The translations under genes and the position numbers were made by a program. DNA of 64,000 nucleotides from an uncultured Flavobacteriaceae bacterium (GTDB taxonomy: Bacteria > Bacteroidota > Bacteroidia > Flavobacteriales > Flavobacteriaceae): assembly GCA_937929935.1 (NCBI GenBank), contig CALFUL010000003.1, positions 1 to 64,000 of the forward strand, in the 5' to 3' direction. Shown in pieces: positions 28,462-37,059 of this stretch. Numbering within the stretch: position 1 is the stretch's first letter; every line of letters starts with the position of its first letter. A model generated the notes under the pieces. The model searched no databases and was not told where the DNA came from. It saw only the letters and a list, made by a program, of their open reading frames with translations.

Positions 28462-31419
28462 ATGCAAAATAAAGGACTTGTAAAGCTATTCGCTTTTTTA
28501 TTTGCTCTAGTTAGTATTTACCAATTGTCATATACTTTCATAGCAGATAAAGTTGAAACAGAAGCCGCGGCGTTTGCCTCAAAAAAAATATCAGGTACAG
28601 CATCAGAAGATACTGATGCAAGAGAAGTACTAACTGCGAATTATCTTGATTCAGTTGGGCAAAATTCAATTTTTGGCTACGCCACCTACAATACTGCCAA
28701 GAAAAATCAGTTAAATAAAGGGCTTGATTTAAAAGGCGGTATAAACGTTACCCTTCAAATATCTGTAAAAGATATTCTAAAAGGTCTTGCCAATAATTCA
28801 AAGAGTCCAATTTTCACAAAGGCCCTAGCAGATGCTGATGCAGCCTCTAGAGATAGTGATGATACTTATGTAGACCTCTTTTTTGAAGCTTTTGAAAACA
28901 TTAAAGGAGACACCAAATTAGCCTCTCCAGATATTTTTGCTAACAAGGGCTTAAGTGATGTGATAAACTTTCAAATGAGTGATAATGAGGTTAAGCCCAT
29001 TATCAGAACTAAAATTGATGAGTCAATTGTATCTGCTTTTGAAGTTTTAAGAAAACGTATTGACGGTTTCGGAGTAACACAACCTAATATTCAAAGAATT
29101 GGTACTTCAGGTCGTGTTTTGGTTGAATTGCCAGGTGCACGAGATATTGAAAGAGCTCAAGACTTATTATCTAGTACAGCACAATTAGAATTTTGGGAAA
29201 CGTATCAAGAAACAAACCCTAGCTTTAGTACTTTTTATCGCTTAGCAAATGAAAAACTTAAAGAGTTAGTAGATGTTAAAGAAGTAAAAGAGGAGCAACC
29301 TGAGCAAGAAATAGACTCACTTTTATCAAGTATTGATGATGTTGCTAGTATTGTAAACCCTTTAGATATTTTACAATTTGCACCACAAGGTAACAATGCT
29401 GTTTTCAGAGCAGCTATAAAAGATACCGCGCAAGTTGGTGAATACCTTAGAATGCCGCAGATTAGACGATTATTACCAAATGACGTTCAATTTGCCAAAT
29501 TTGTATGGGGACGACCTGAAACTGAAGAAAGCGAAGTAGTTAATTTATATGCCTTAAAATCAAATAGAGATAACAAGCCAAGAATGAGTGGTGATGTGGT
29601 AAGTGATGCTCGTGATCAATTTGATCAGTTCAATAAGCCTGCCATTGGCATGACTATGAATACTAAAGGGGCTAAAGACTGGCAAAAATTAACAAGTGAT
29701 GCAAACTTGAATGATACAGGTATTGCAGTTGTTCTCGATAACAAAGTGTATACGGCACCCGGGTGTTCTGTAGCTGGGGGTATTTCTGGTGGAAGCACAG
29801 AAATCACAGGTTCTTTCGCTTTAGAAAAAACAAAAGATATAGCGAACGTTTTAAGAGCAGGTAAACTTCCTGCAAGAGCAGAAATAATTCAATCTGAGAT
29901 TGTGGGCCCTTCTTTAGGTCAAGAAGCAATTGACAATGGTTTCATGTCTTTCATGATTGCCATGGCGATTGTTTTAATATGGATGGTCTTTTATTATGGT
30001 AAAGCTGGTTTATTTGCCGATGTCGCATTGTTATTAAACATCTTATTAATATTCGGAGCATTAACAAGCGCCAAAGCTGTTTTAACCTTACCGGGTATTG
30101 CAGGTATTGTTTTAACTATAGGTATGTCAGTTGATGCGAACGTACTGATCTTTGAACGTATTAAAGAAGAATTGGCAAAAGGTAAGGGTAAGAGTCTTGC
30201 TGTTGCTGATGGTTTCAAGAATGCGTTATCTTCAATTTTAGATGCAAATATTACAACCGGTTTAACAGCGATTATTTTATTCCTTTTTGGATCAGGACCA
30301 ATTAAAGGATTCGCAACTACCTTAATTATAGGTATTCTTACTTCTTTATTTACAGCAATCTTTGTAACAAGATTATTGGTTGATTGGTATTTGAGTGGTA
30401 AAGGAAGAAACCTTGATTTCTCAACAGCCTTGACAAAGAACTTATTTACAGGTACTAAAATCAAATTCTTAAAAAAGCGCACCATTGCATTTGTTATTTC
30501 AGGTGTCTTGATAGCAGCTGGTTTATTTTCATTATTAGCCGGACCTGGTTTACAACAAGGTGTTGATTTTATTGGAGGAAGATCGTATCAAGTAAGATTC
30601 GAAAAGCAAGTAAATTCTTCTGAGATAGCCTCAGAATTAAATACTGTATTTGGTAGTGGTACTAATGTAAAACGATTTGGTGATGTCAATCAAATTAAAA
30701 TAACCACGCCTTACAAGGTTGATGTTGAAGGTACTGAGGTTGACAAAGAGATTCAAGATATGCTCTTTACTTCTTTACAAAAGTATTTACCTGACGGAAC
30801 AACAAAATCAGATTTCATTGTTGGTAGCGACGAAAAAGAAGTAGGTATTATGCAGTCTAGTAAAGTCGGGCCTACCATAGCAGATGATATTAAGAAAAAT
30901 GCACTTTGGGCTATTCTTGGTTCATTAGTGGTCGTTTTCTTATACATTTTAATTCGTTTTAGTAAGTGGCAATACTCACTTGGGGCTGTAATTGCAGTTG
31001 TACATGATGTTTTAATTGTACTAGGAGTTTTCTCAATATTTGGTACCATAATGCCTTTTAATATGGAAATTGACCAAGCTTTTATTGCAGCAATACTGAC
31101 AGTAATTGGGTACTCACTAAATGATACGGTTGTTGTATTTGACCGTATTCGTGAGATTATTGGTGAGAAAGGATGGCGCGGTGGTGCTAATGTAGATTTA
31201 GCATTAAACAGCACCTTGAGTAGAACCTTGAATACTTCTTTAACCACCTTGGTGGTGTTGTTAGCCATATTTACTTTTGGTGGTGAGTCATTAAGAGGAT
31301 TTATGTTCGCGATGATTATAGGTGTTATTATTGGTACATATTCTTCATTGTTTATTGCAACACCTATTATGTTTGGTTTCTTGAATAAAAGCGTGAAATC
31401 AGGCGAGGATAAAGAATAA
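28462..31419 (+). CDS. secDF: Fused protein translocase subunit SecDF
   Basis: SecD and SecF use proton flux to pull exported proteins out of the SecYEG channel on the periplasmic side. Here both are one 985-residue chain. The SecD half has 'GLDLKGGINVTLQ' (about residue 90), the P1 region with 'RIDGFGVTQPNIQRIG', and the D4-D5 motif 'IGMSVDANVLIFERI'. The SecF half (from about 660) has 'QGVDFIGGRSYQVRF' and 'IGYSLNDTVVVFDRIRE', with twelve membrane helices overall. The fusion is usual in Bacteroidota. A 60-residue insertion with acidic repeats (KEVKEEQPEQEIDSLLSS) lies in the SecD periplasmic part. Promoter and terminator indicate a single-gene transcript. Confidence 0.97.
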   Translation: MQNKGLVKLFAFLFALVSIYQLSYTFIADKVETEAAAFASKKISGTASEDTDAREVLTANYLDSVGQNSIFGYATYNTAKKNQLNKGLDLKGGINVTLQISVKDILKGLANNSKSPIFTKALADADAASRDSDDTYVDLFFEAFENIKGDTKLASPDIFANKGLSDVINFQMSDNEVKPIIRTKIDESIVSAFEVLRKRIDGFGVTQPNIQRIGTSGRVLVELPGARDIERAQDLLSSTAQLEFWETYQETNPSFSTFYRLANEKLKELVDVKEVKEEQPEQEIDSLLSSIDDVASIVNPLDILQFAPQGNNAVFRAAIKDTAQVGEYLRMPQIRRLLPNDVQFAKFVWGRPETEESEVVNLYALKSNRDNKPRMSGDVVSDARDQFDQFNKPAIGMTMNTKGAKDWQKLTSDANLNDTGIAVVLDNKVYTAPGCSVAGGISGGSTEITGSFALEKTKDIANVLRAGKLPARAEIIQSEIVGPSLGQEAIDNGFMSFMIAMAIVLIWMVFYYGKAGLFADVALLLNILLIFGALTSAKAVLTLPGIAGIVLTIGMSVDANVLIFERIKEELAKGKGKSLAVADGFKNALSSILDANITTGLTAIILFLFGSGPIKGFATTLIIGILTSLFTAIFVTRLLVDWYLSGKGRNLDFSTALTKNLFTGTKIKFLKKRTIAFVISGVLIAAGLFSLLAGPGLQQGVDFIGGRSYQVRFEKQVNSSEIASELNTVFGSGTNVKRFGDVNQIKITTPYKVDVEGTEVDKEIQDMLFTSLQKYLPDGTTKSDFIVGSDEKEVGIMQSSKVGPTIADDIKKNALWAILGSLVVVFLYILIRFSKWQYSLGAVIAVVHDVLIVLGVFSIFGTIMPFNMEIDQAFIAAILTVIGYSLNDTVVVFDRIREIIGEKGWRGGANVDLALNSTLSRTLNTSLTTLVVLLAIFTFGGESLRGFMFAMIIGVIIGTYSSLFIATPIMFGFLNKSVKSGEDKE

Positions 31420-31440
31420 GTTTTATAGTTATATAATAAT

Positions 31441-31472
31441 AAAAAGAGCCACTGCAAAGTGGCTCTTTTTTT
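31441..31472 (+). terminator. Intrinsic terminator after secDF
   Basis: Stem AAAAAGAGCCACT/AGTGGCTCTTTTT with a GCAA loop and a T-run. Confidence 0.93.
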
Positions 31473-31503
31473 ATGGCTTCTTTTCGTCATTTCAGTCTAA
31501 CTT

Positions 31504-31529
31504 GTCATTCCGAACAAAGTGAGGAATCT
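31504..31529. repeat. Second copy of the 'ccgaacaaagtgaggaatct' intergenic repeat
   Basis: These 26 bases match the reverse complement of 8581-8606 at 25 of 26 positions. Both copies lie between genes and neither is coding. Confidence 0.8.
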
Positions 31530-31701
31530 TATGTTTTAGTGATGTTTCTAGAAAATTCTTTGTTATTTACCACTGTTACAACGGCCGGGGAGAAATTTTA
31601 ATATTTTTTACTTTTTAAAATACAAATGAATTTTTAAAAAAGAAGTTAACGCTTAGGTTTCTTAATGGGAATAAAAACATGGCAACTAATATGGGGGTAA
31701 A

Positions 31702-33225
31702 CTATTTCAACGAAAATTTATGTATTAGCAGTTTTTCATTATTCTCAGGTTTCACAACTGTAATAATTCCGTTTTCGGTGAAGTGACTTAATAAGGTGTA
31801 ACCGTCTTCTGAATCAGAAATTTTTTCAATAAATTCTTTATAATTACTATCATACAAGCAGGCTAAATATGAATTTTTATCTAGGGTTAATTTTTCAGAA
31901 AACTCTTCTTTCAAAATCATACCTGAGTATTCATTGGTTTTTGTATTTAAAAATCGATTTACTCTTTTGTTCTTATACGTTCCTATCTCTTTTTGGTTAA
32001 TTATTTCTCCTGTATTTTTGTCTATTACATAAAATTTTAGGTGTTCTTGGGTGCTATATGGATAAAGTGATAAGGCTACAAAATTTTTGGTGATATCTAC
32101 AAAAACATGTACCAGATTTCTGTTAAAATTATGAAGCTTAAAATCGGGTAAGTTTTGAAAGGTATTCCATAATAGTGTACCATTAGTATCAAATTTTTGC
32201 AACATAAAGGCATCATCTTTTTCTTCTAGTTTCAATATTGAATGCGAATAAAACGCATCCTCATTTTTACTGTAATTCAATTGGGCCATTGATTCAGTAG
32301 TAAATAGTGTCGAGCCAGCATGGTTTAAATCGGCTCCGCGTTCACCATGATAATAAGTTGAATTATCTCCAAGTCGAGCGACACGAAATGCTTCGCTTTT
32401 GCTAGGGCGTTTAATTTCGACTATTCTATCCCCAAGAACTTCGGCCTTATAATTATATGTAATTACGCGGTATACTTTTATTTTCTCTTTTGAACGTTTA
32501 ATGATATCTGGTATGGCATCCTCATGCAAGGCGTATGATAATAAAAACCTATTTTCATCAAAATATAAAAGCTTTGGATCACTAATAAAATCACAGCAAT
32601 CATCATTAATCACTAGTTTATGATAGTCTTCTTTTAAGGTTTCTAATTCTTTATGGTACAAAAAGAAATCAGTATCAGCATAATTGCGCCTATTGAAATT
32701 TGACCAACCTTCTTTTCTACCAATAGATAAAAAGTGTTTATCAGTTACAAACTCTTTTGATAAAAAATCTATAGAACTTGAAAATTCTGAAAGTTTTCTA
32801 ATTGGATTTTCCTCTATGTCGCCATTAATATCCATATCGCTGAACTCAAACTCCTTAGTATTCCAAATAAAATAATTCCTTAATTTTTTATACAAAATGT
32901 TCTTTCCGGTATGTGAAAAAAACATTGATAGATTAGACGCAGTTCTGGGTGCAGTATCTGCAGTCAATGGGTTGCTCAAATACTCATCAGGAACTTTCAT
33001 TTTCTCAGCACTTGTATAGGTCAGTATATCTAAATTATCATCAACTATGGTATATACTGAAGTGTTCTCTTTTTTACCCTTTTTAAAAACTGAGAATGCC
33101 CCTGTTTGATGAAATCTATAATCAATAACTTTTAGCCCATCTGAAAGTGATATTTCAATGGTTTTTTCTTGTGATATTGCCAAACCAGTGTTGAACAAAA
33201 ACAGTAAGCCTAATAAGTATTTCAT
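31702..33225 (-). CDS. Secreted protein of unknown function
   Basis: A 507-residue protein with a signal peptide (MKYLLGLLFLFNTGLAISQ). The mature part is mainly beta strands with repeating aromatic/charged patterns, e.g. 'HFLSIGRKEGWSNFNRRNYADTDFFLYHKELE' and 'KFYVIDKNTGEIINQKEIGTYKNK', which could fold as a beta-propeller. No family is recognised, no C-terminal T9SS sorting domain is visible, and the C-terminus ends 'LLIHKFSLK'. It borders the RHS cassette island, but nothing in its sequence ties it to toxins. The flanking 250-280 base gaps on both sides hold no genes. Confidence 0.7.
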   Translation of the reverse strand: MKYLLGLLFLFNTGLAISQEKTIEISLSDGLKVIDYRFHQTGAFSVFKKGKKENTSVYTIVDDNLDILTYTSAEKMKVPDEYLSNPLTADTAPRTASNLSMFFSHTGKNILYKKLRNYFIWNTKEFEFSDMDINGDIEENPIRKLSEFSSSIDFLSKEFVTDKHFLSIGRKEGWSNFNRRNYADTDFFLYHKELETLKEDYHKLVINDDCCDFISDPKLLYFDENRFLLSYALHEDAIPDIIKRSKEKIKVYRVITYNYKAEVLGDRIVEIKRPSKSEAFRVARLGDNSTYYHGERGADLNHAGSTLFTTESMAQLNYSKNEDAFYSHSILKLEEKDDAFMLQKFDTNGTLLWNTFQNLPDFKLHNFNRNLVHVFVDITKNFVALSLYPYSTQEHLKFYVIDKNTGEIINQKEIGTYKNKRVNRFLNTKTNEYSGMILKEEFSEKLTLDKNSYLACLYDSNYKEFIEKISDSEDGYTLLSHFTENGIITVVKPENNEKLLIHKFSLK

Positions 33226-33482
33226 AGTACTGATTTCAAATTATTTTAAATTTCAAGCGAAGTTGTCATTAAATTATTGACCTTCTAAAAATACACCTAA
33301 GAACTTGGCTATCAAAATTTGTATTTTAAAAGGTAATTTTCATAGTCAAACTACGCATTTTAATACCTGTTTTTAGTTGTTAAGGCTTTTCAAAAAACAC
33401 AATTTTACGCATAACCGTGCACTAAAAGTTGCTAGTCTATTCGTCACAAAATGAAACTATTACAGGTATTAGGTAGAATGTA

Positions 33483-33736
33483 ACTACTATCCCTTTGGTA
33501 TGTTGCAACCTAACCGCAATTTTGACTCGCAAGAATACCGCTATGGGTTTCAGGGGCAAGAAAAAGATAGCGAGCTGAAGGGAGAAGGTAATTCTTTGAA
33601 TTATAAGTACCGTATGCATGATCCAAGAATTGGAAGGTTTTTTGCTGTGGATTTAATGACCGCTAAATATCCTTTTTATAGTCCATATGCATTCAGTGGA
33701 AATAGAGTGATCGATGCAATCGAACTGGAAGGTCTT
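33483..33736 (+). repeat. RHS core 3' block, copy A
   Basis: Encodes YYPFG-MLQPNRNFDSQEYRYGF through 'ELEGL', the end of the conserved RHS core. It is close in sequence to copy C (39481-39734, inverted). It shares only its first segment closely with copy B (37879-38123). Confidence 0.85.
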
Positions 33737-34501
33737 CAACCTGGCAGTTCAAGACTTGTGAATAAAGTAAAAATAAGAAAGCATAGTGGTGATGTTAAAG
33801 AAAAGATGGATTTAATTTCAGTTGATAGACATGGTAAGGAAAGGACCGAACGTAATGTAACACCTGGTGTTCAAGTATTAAGAGAAGGTGAGATTGGTGG
33901 CGGAGAAATAATGAAAAGAATTACTTATGAACAAATGGATGTTGCATCTGAAAATGGTTTATGGAAGTTTAAAAAGAGAGAATTGTATATAAAAGTTGTA
34001 TTACCAGATATTGGATTTGTATCAAGCCATACTAACAATATAGCCGTTGATGAGGATAATAGTTTTGGAGTAGGTGGAAAAAAACTAAAACCTGGAGAAT
34101 CGACTTCTCAAGATGTACATAACCCTTGGTCTCTTTTTGCCACTGTTAATACCACTCCTTTTACTGGCACACTTTATATCGATGATTATATCCTGAATTC
34201 AGATTCAGAAATTCTAGAGTCTTTGAAAATATTTAGTACTATCAAGAAAGCTTTGAAAGAAAATGCAAATGCAAGAGTTATAATTTACTATCCTTCAGAT
34301 CGAGAAGTTAATAAAAGGTTTAGAGGAGAACATAAATATAAGGTTTTTGATGAAATTTATAAAAATGCACATAGACTCATGGAGCAATATTTTGGAAGGA
34401 AAATACCCTCTGTGAAAAATTCAGATAGAGTAAGGGTCCAAATAACGAATACATCTAAAAAATCCAAAAAAACTGACGAAGCTGTCGAAGAAGAAAAATA
34501 G
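33500..34501 (+). CDS. Orphan RHS tip with unrecognised C-terminal domain (cassette 1)
   Basis: A 333-residue fragment. Residues 1-79 are the final RHS-core segment ('RYGFQGQEKDSELKGEG', 'YRMHDPRIGRFFAVD', ending ELEGL). Residues 80-333 are a distinct C-terminal domain with no toxin motif I recognise. It has beta-rich parts ('FTGTLYIDDYILNSDSEI'), a helical region with 'ARVIIYYPSDREVNKRF', and a lysine-rich tail. Only about nine in-frame codons lie open upstream of the ATG before a stop, so there is no shell or secretion domain. No signal peptide or clear promoter. The following gene encodes an exported protein, suggesting that the domain acts in the periplasm if it is a toxin. Confidence 0.75.
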   Translation: MLQPNRNFDSQEYRYGFQGQEKDSELKGEGNSLNYKYRMHDPRIGRFFAVDLMTAKYPFYSPYAFSGNRVIDAIELEGLQPGSSRLVNKVKIRKHSGDVKEKMDLISVDRHGKERTERNVTPGVQVLREGEIGGGEIMKRITYEQMDVASENGLWKFKKRELYIKVVLPDIGFVSSHTNNIAVDEDNSFGVGGKKLKPGESTSQDVHNPWSLFATVNTTPFTGTLYIDDYILNSDSEILESLKIFSTIKKALKENANARVIIYYPSDREVNKRFRGEHKYKVFDEIYKNAHRLMEQYFGRKIPSVKNSDRVRVQITNTSKKSKKTDEAVEEEK

Positions 34502-34541
34502 TATAAAGCCTTTTGGCATATTATTTGTAAATTATACAATT

Positions 34542-35156
34542 ATGAAAATAACTATGATAATCTTTTTTTTAGTAAGCTTTGTTTGTTTTTCACAAGAGAC
34601 TTCAGTTGGAGCAGATTACTTTTCATTTGAGAATGTTGAATATATAGTCGTGGATGAGCAGAAAAATGAAAATGTTTTTTATCAAAGAGTTTATTCCAAT
34701 AAGTTCATTAATCAAAACAAAGATTTGCTTAAGGAAGGAATGGCAGAAATTTTAGGAGATTTTTCGTTTTCAGACGATAGTTTTGAATATTCTTATTTTA
34801 TAAAAACAATTTTACGCTATGATAATGATTCTTTTGATAAAGAACTATTGGTAAATCTAGACACATCAAAATTAATACCCAAGGATGAATTCCTTTCAGA
34901 ATATGATTATATTGAGCAAGTTGAATGTAATTCTTCGATTGAACTAGCTAAGCTAGAAAATTCTTTAAATTTGATCCGATATGATGATTATGCTATGGTT
35001 ATAGATGCCAATTGTAATGATATTATTTTTCACGAATTTAATTTTACTTGGAAGTATAAGTTACATTTGAGTAAGGACAAATCAAGACTTTTATTGAATT
35101 GCAATAATGACTATTTATATATTTGGAACTTACCTAACGAAAGTACTCAAAATTGA
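34542..35156 (+). CDS. Exported partner of RHS cassette 1, putative immunity protein
   Basis: A 204-residue protein with a signal peptide (MKITMIIFFLVSFVCFSQ), an acidic mature region rich in Asp, Glu and Asn, and strands such as 'YFSFENVEYIVVDEQ' and 'YDDYAMVIDANCNDIIFHEF'. I recognise no family. It lies 40 bases after the RHS tip on the same strand, the position immunity genes usually take. Unlike the partners of the other two cassettes it is exported, so it would protect outside the cytoplasm. It converges on the tyrosine recombinase gene. Immunity role is inferred from position only. Confidence 0.6.
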   Translation: MKITMIIFFLVSFVCFSQETSVGADYFSFENVEYIVVDEQKNENVFYQRVYSNKFINQNKDLLKEGMAEILGDFSFSDDSFEYSYFIKTILRYDNDSFDKELLVNLDTSKLIPKDEFLSEYDYIEQVECNSSIELAKLENSLNLIRYDDYAMVIDANCNDIIFHEFNFTWKYKLHLSKDKSRLLLNCNNDYLYIWNLPNESTQN

Positions 35157-35313
35157 AAAGGGTTATAATTTATAATGGTTGTATATTTTAAAAATAAAGT
35201 GAAAAAGAGAATTCAAAAGTTGAGCGTTAAATTCACTTTATTGACTGCATAGTAGCAAGCATTTATCTCTATGTTACTGGCGGTATTTCCTTTTCATTTA
35301 TTTCTTATAAAAT

Positions 35314-36360
35314 TCAAAAAACCTCTAACTGATTATGCACTTTTTCAATTTCTTTGTCTAGATATGGTTGGGCGAAATGCACATAGCGGTAGAAAGAATT
35401 ACTATTTGTACTATGTCCGCTAATATTACGAACCAAATGTTCAGGCATACCCAAAATGAGCATTGTAGTTATTGCTGTGCGGCGCATCATATGTGAACTC
35501 ATTTTATCGCAAAAACGAATGCCATTAGTATTGTTTTTTGGGTTAATTTTTATTGATTTGCCATGACGTTCTCGAACTAAATCAATAGGTTGCGTAAAAT
35601 TTGCTTTTTCACCAATACACTTCAATTTTTTATTAAAACTAGAAATGCTGATAGGTGTAAATAACATTTTTTTTGCATTTGTTCTATGAGTCTTTTTTAT
35701 GATTTCAACCGCATAAGTCGGTAACTTTATGGTACTAAGAGTTTTTGTTTTTTTACTTTTTATGGTCAAATAGTATGAACCATTTAGTTTTTGAATGTTT
35801 CTATTTGTCAATCTAAAAATATCTGAAAAACGAAGGCCGGTACTACAGCCAAATACAAAGATGTCTTTTACTCTTTTCTCACTCATTGTCAGCTTGGTGT
35901 CAAAATTTTGGTCGTGAATTAAAAACTTTAGTTGACTTGGGTTTAAAACCAGCACTTCAATTGACTCTTTTCGAACATAAAAGAGTTTATAAAATACACC
36001 CACATCAATATTTTTATCATGCCTTAGGTAAAGAAAAAATGTGCGTATTTGTTTTAATGTATTGCCTACATAATTATCATAGCAACCATTTTTGTACATG
36101 AATTGTGTAAATTTTCGATAGAACTTTTTCCAGTAATTCTTTTCAGAGGTCAGTTCTCTTTGGGTCATTTTTCGAACATCACAAATGCGTAATTCAAATT
36201 CATTAGTTTCAGAAAACCGCACTAAATTTTTTAATGCATAAGTATAGTTGTCAATCGTACCTGAAGCTAAACGGCTACCATCTTTTTTTAAGCGTTTACC
36301 CGTTTTAGACTCTGAAATAAATTGTTCAAATAGCGGCACCAATGGTCTTGTTTTTTTCAT
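35314..36360 (-). CDS. Tyrosine recombinase (phage-integrase family)
   Basis: A 348-residue site-specific recombinase. The N-terminal SAM-like core-binding domain covers about residues 5-125; the catalytic domain runs from about 140 to 340. The active-site set appears complete: Arg177 in 'CSTGLRFSD', a Lys near 204 in 'KSKKTKT', His290 and Arg293 in 'SSHMMRRTAIT', His316 in 'NISGHSTN', and Tyr326 in 'FYRYVHF'. The architecture matches Bacteroidota integrases of conjugative or mobile elements and invertases. The track start at 36408 lies inside a terminator hairpin, so I use the ATG at 36360. It sits exactly where the two cassette arms meet. Confidence 0.92.
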   Translation of the reverse strand: MKKTRPLVPLFEQFISESKTGKRLKKDGSRLASGTIDNYTYALKNLVRFSETNEFELRICDVRKMTQRELTSEKNYWKKFYRKFTQFMYKNGCYDNYVGNTLKQIRTFFLYLRHDKNIDVGVFYKLFYVRKESIEVLVLNPSQLKFLIHDQNFDTKLTMSEKRVKDIFVFGCSTGLRFSDIFRLTNRNIQKLNGSYYLTIKSKKTKTLSTIKLPTYAVEIIKKTHRTNAKKMLFTPISISSFNKKLKCIGEKANFTQPIDLVRERHGKSIKINPKNNTNGIRFCDKMSSHMMRRTAITTMLILGMPEHLVRNISGHSTNSNSFYRYVHFAQPYLDKEIEKVHNQLEVF

Positions 36361-36385
36361 AATCAGTTTTTGGTTCTGGGTAAAA

Positions 36386-36413
36386 TACAAAAACCATTGC
36401 TTTCGCAATGGTT
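36386..36413 (-). terminator. Intrinsic terminator after cassette 2 immunity gene
   Basis: On the minus strand, stem AACCATTGC/GCAATGGTT is closed by a GAAA tetraloop and followed by TTTTTGT. It separates the cassette 2 transcript from the recombinase. Confidence 0.85.
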
Positions 36414-36469
36414 AAGTCATTTTTATGTGATATGGTCTTACCTATAGGGTTAAGCCAACGATTGTAAGA

Positions 36470-37057
36470 CTAACGATTCTTACTTTTCCATTCTTCTAGC
36501 ATTTTTATAAATTCTTTTGTACTATTCTTTTTTACACTTTCAGGCATACGCCAATTCTTAACATTTTGAGGTTCATCTGTCTGAATTATCAATTCGTCCA
36601 AAAATTCTTTAAAAGAACTATTTATTTTGATTAAGTTTTCATTTTTGGCTTCATGATGAAAGTAGTAAATTTCACCATACTTATCAGCATTCAAACAAAT
36701 GCAAATTAAATCCCCAGATTCACCATCGCAAAATGGGATAAAACCATAAGGTATTTGCTGTTCATGCACAGCTAACAATTTTTGAATGGACTGTTTTGAT
36801 TCTACATTGAAAGAATAAAAATAATCAACAGTTAAATTTCCATCTATGAAACTACTTATTCTATTTTTCACTGACTTCTTAACTAATTTATTAAATGAAA
36901 AAGGAGCATACTTAATAATGAAATTTCTAAAAAAATCAGGAAATAATACATCATTTGATTTCTCAAAAAAGACAATATCAGATTCTAGGTTTTTTTCCTC
37001 ATCTAAGTAATCTCTTATACCTCCTAAATTCTTGAATATTTTTTCGACTTCTTTCAT
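36470..37057 (-). CDS. SUKH (SMI1/KNR4)-like immunity protein (cassette 2)
   Basis: A 195-residue cytoplasmic protein. The segment 'IPYGFIPFCDGESGDLICICLNADKYGEIYYFHHE' carries the SUKH hallmark: a 'P-hydrophobic-G' turn, 'GD.I.L' strand, then 'G.I.Y..H.E'. The preceding 'LFPDFFRNFIIKYAPFSFN' also matches the family's N-terminal helix. SUKH proteins neutralise nuclease and deaminase toxins by binding them and often pair with HNH toxins. The stop of the upstream RHS tip is only 2 bases before this start, a classic toxin-immunity arrangement. No signal peptide, consistent with cytoplasmic protection from a DNase. Confidence 0.8.
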   Translation of the reverse strand: MKEVEKIFKNLGGIRDYLDEEKNLESDIVFFEKSNDVLFPDFFRNFIIKYAPFSFNKLVKKSVKNRISSFIDGNLTVDYFYSFNVESKQSIQKLLAVHEQQIPYGFIPFCDGESGDLICICLNADKYGEIYYFHHEAKNENLIKINSSFKEFLDELIIQTDEPQNVKNWRMPESVKKNSTKEFIKMLEEWKSKNR

Positions 37058-37059
37058 CT

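Noticed and set aside
29994-31490. Two long antisense ORFs (163 and 245 aa) inside secDF
   Set aside because: They mirror the hydrophobic codon pattern of SecDF; the fused SecDF frame has all family motifs.
35193-35242. Inverted AATAAAGTGAA/TTCACTTTATT between cassette 1 and the recombinase as a terminator
   Set aside because: The loop of about 28 bases is long and there is no G/C-rich stem; evidence is too weak to annotate.
36440-36475. Short repeats (aacgatt twice, gtaag/cttac) near the recombinase as an attachment site
   Set aside because: Too short and no matching copy at the other side of the island, so an att site cannot be supported.
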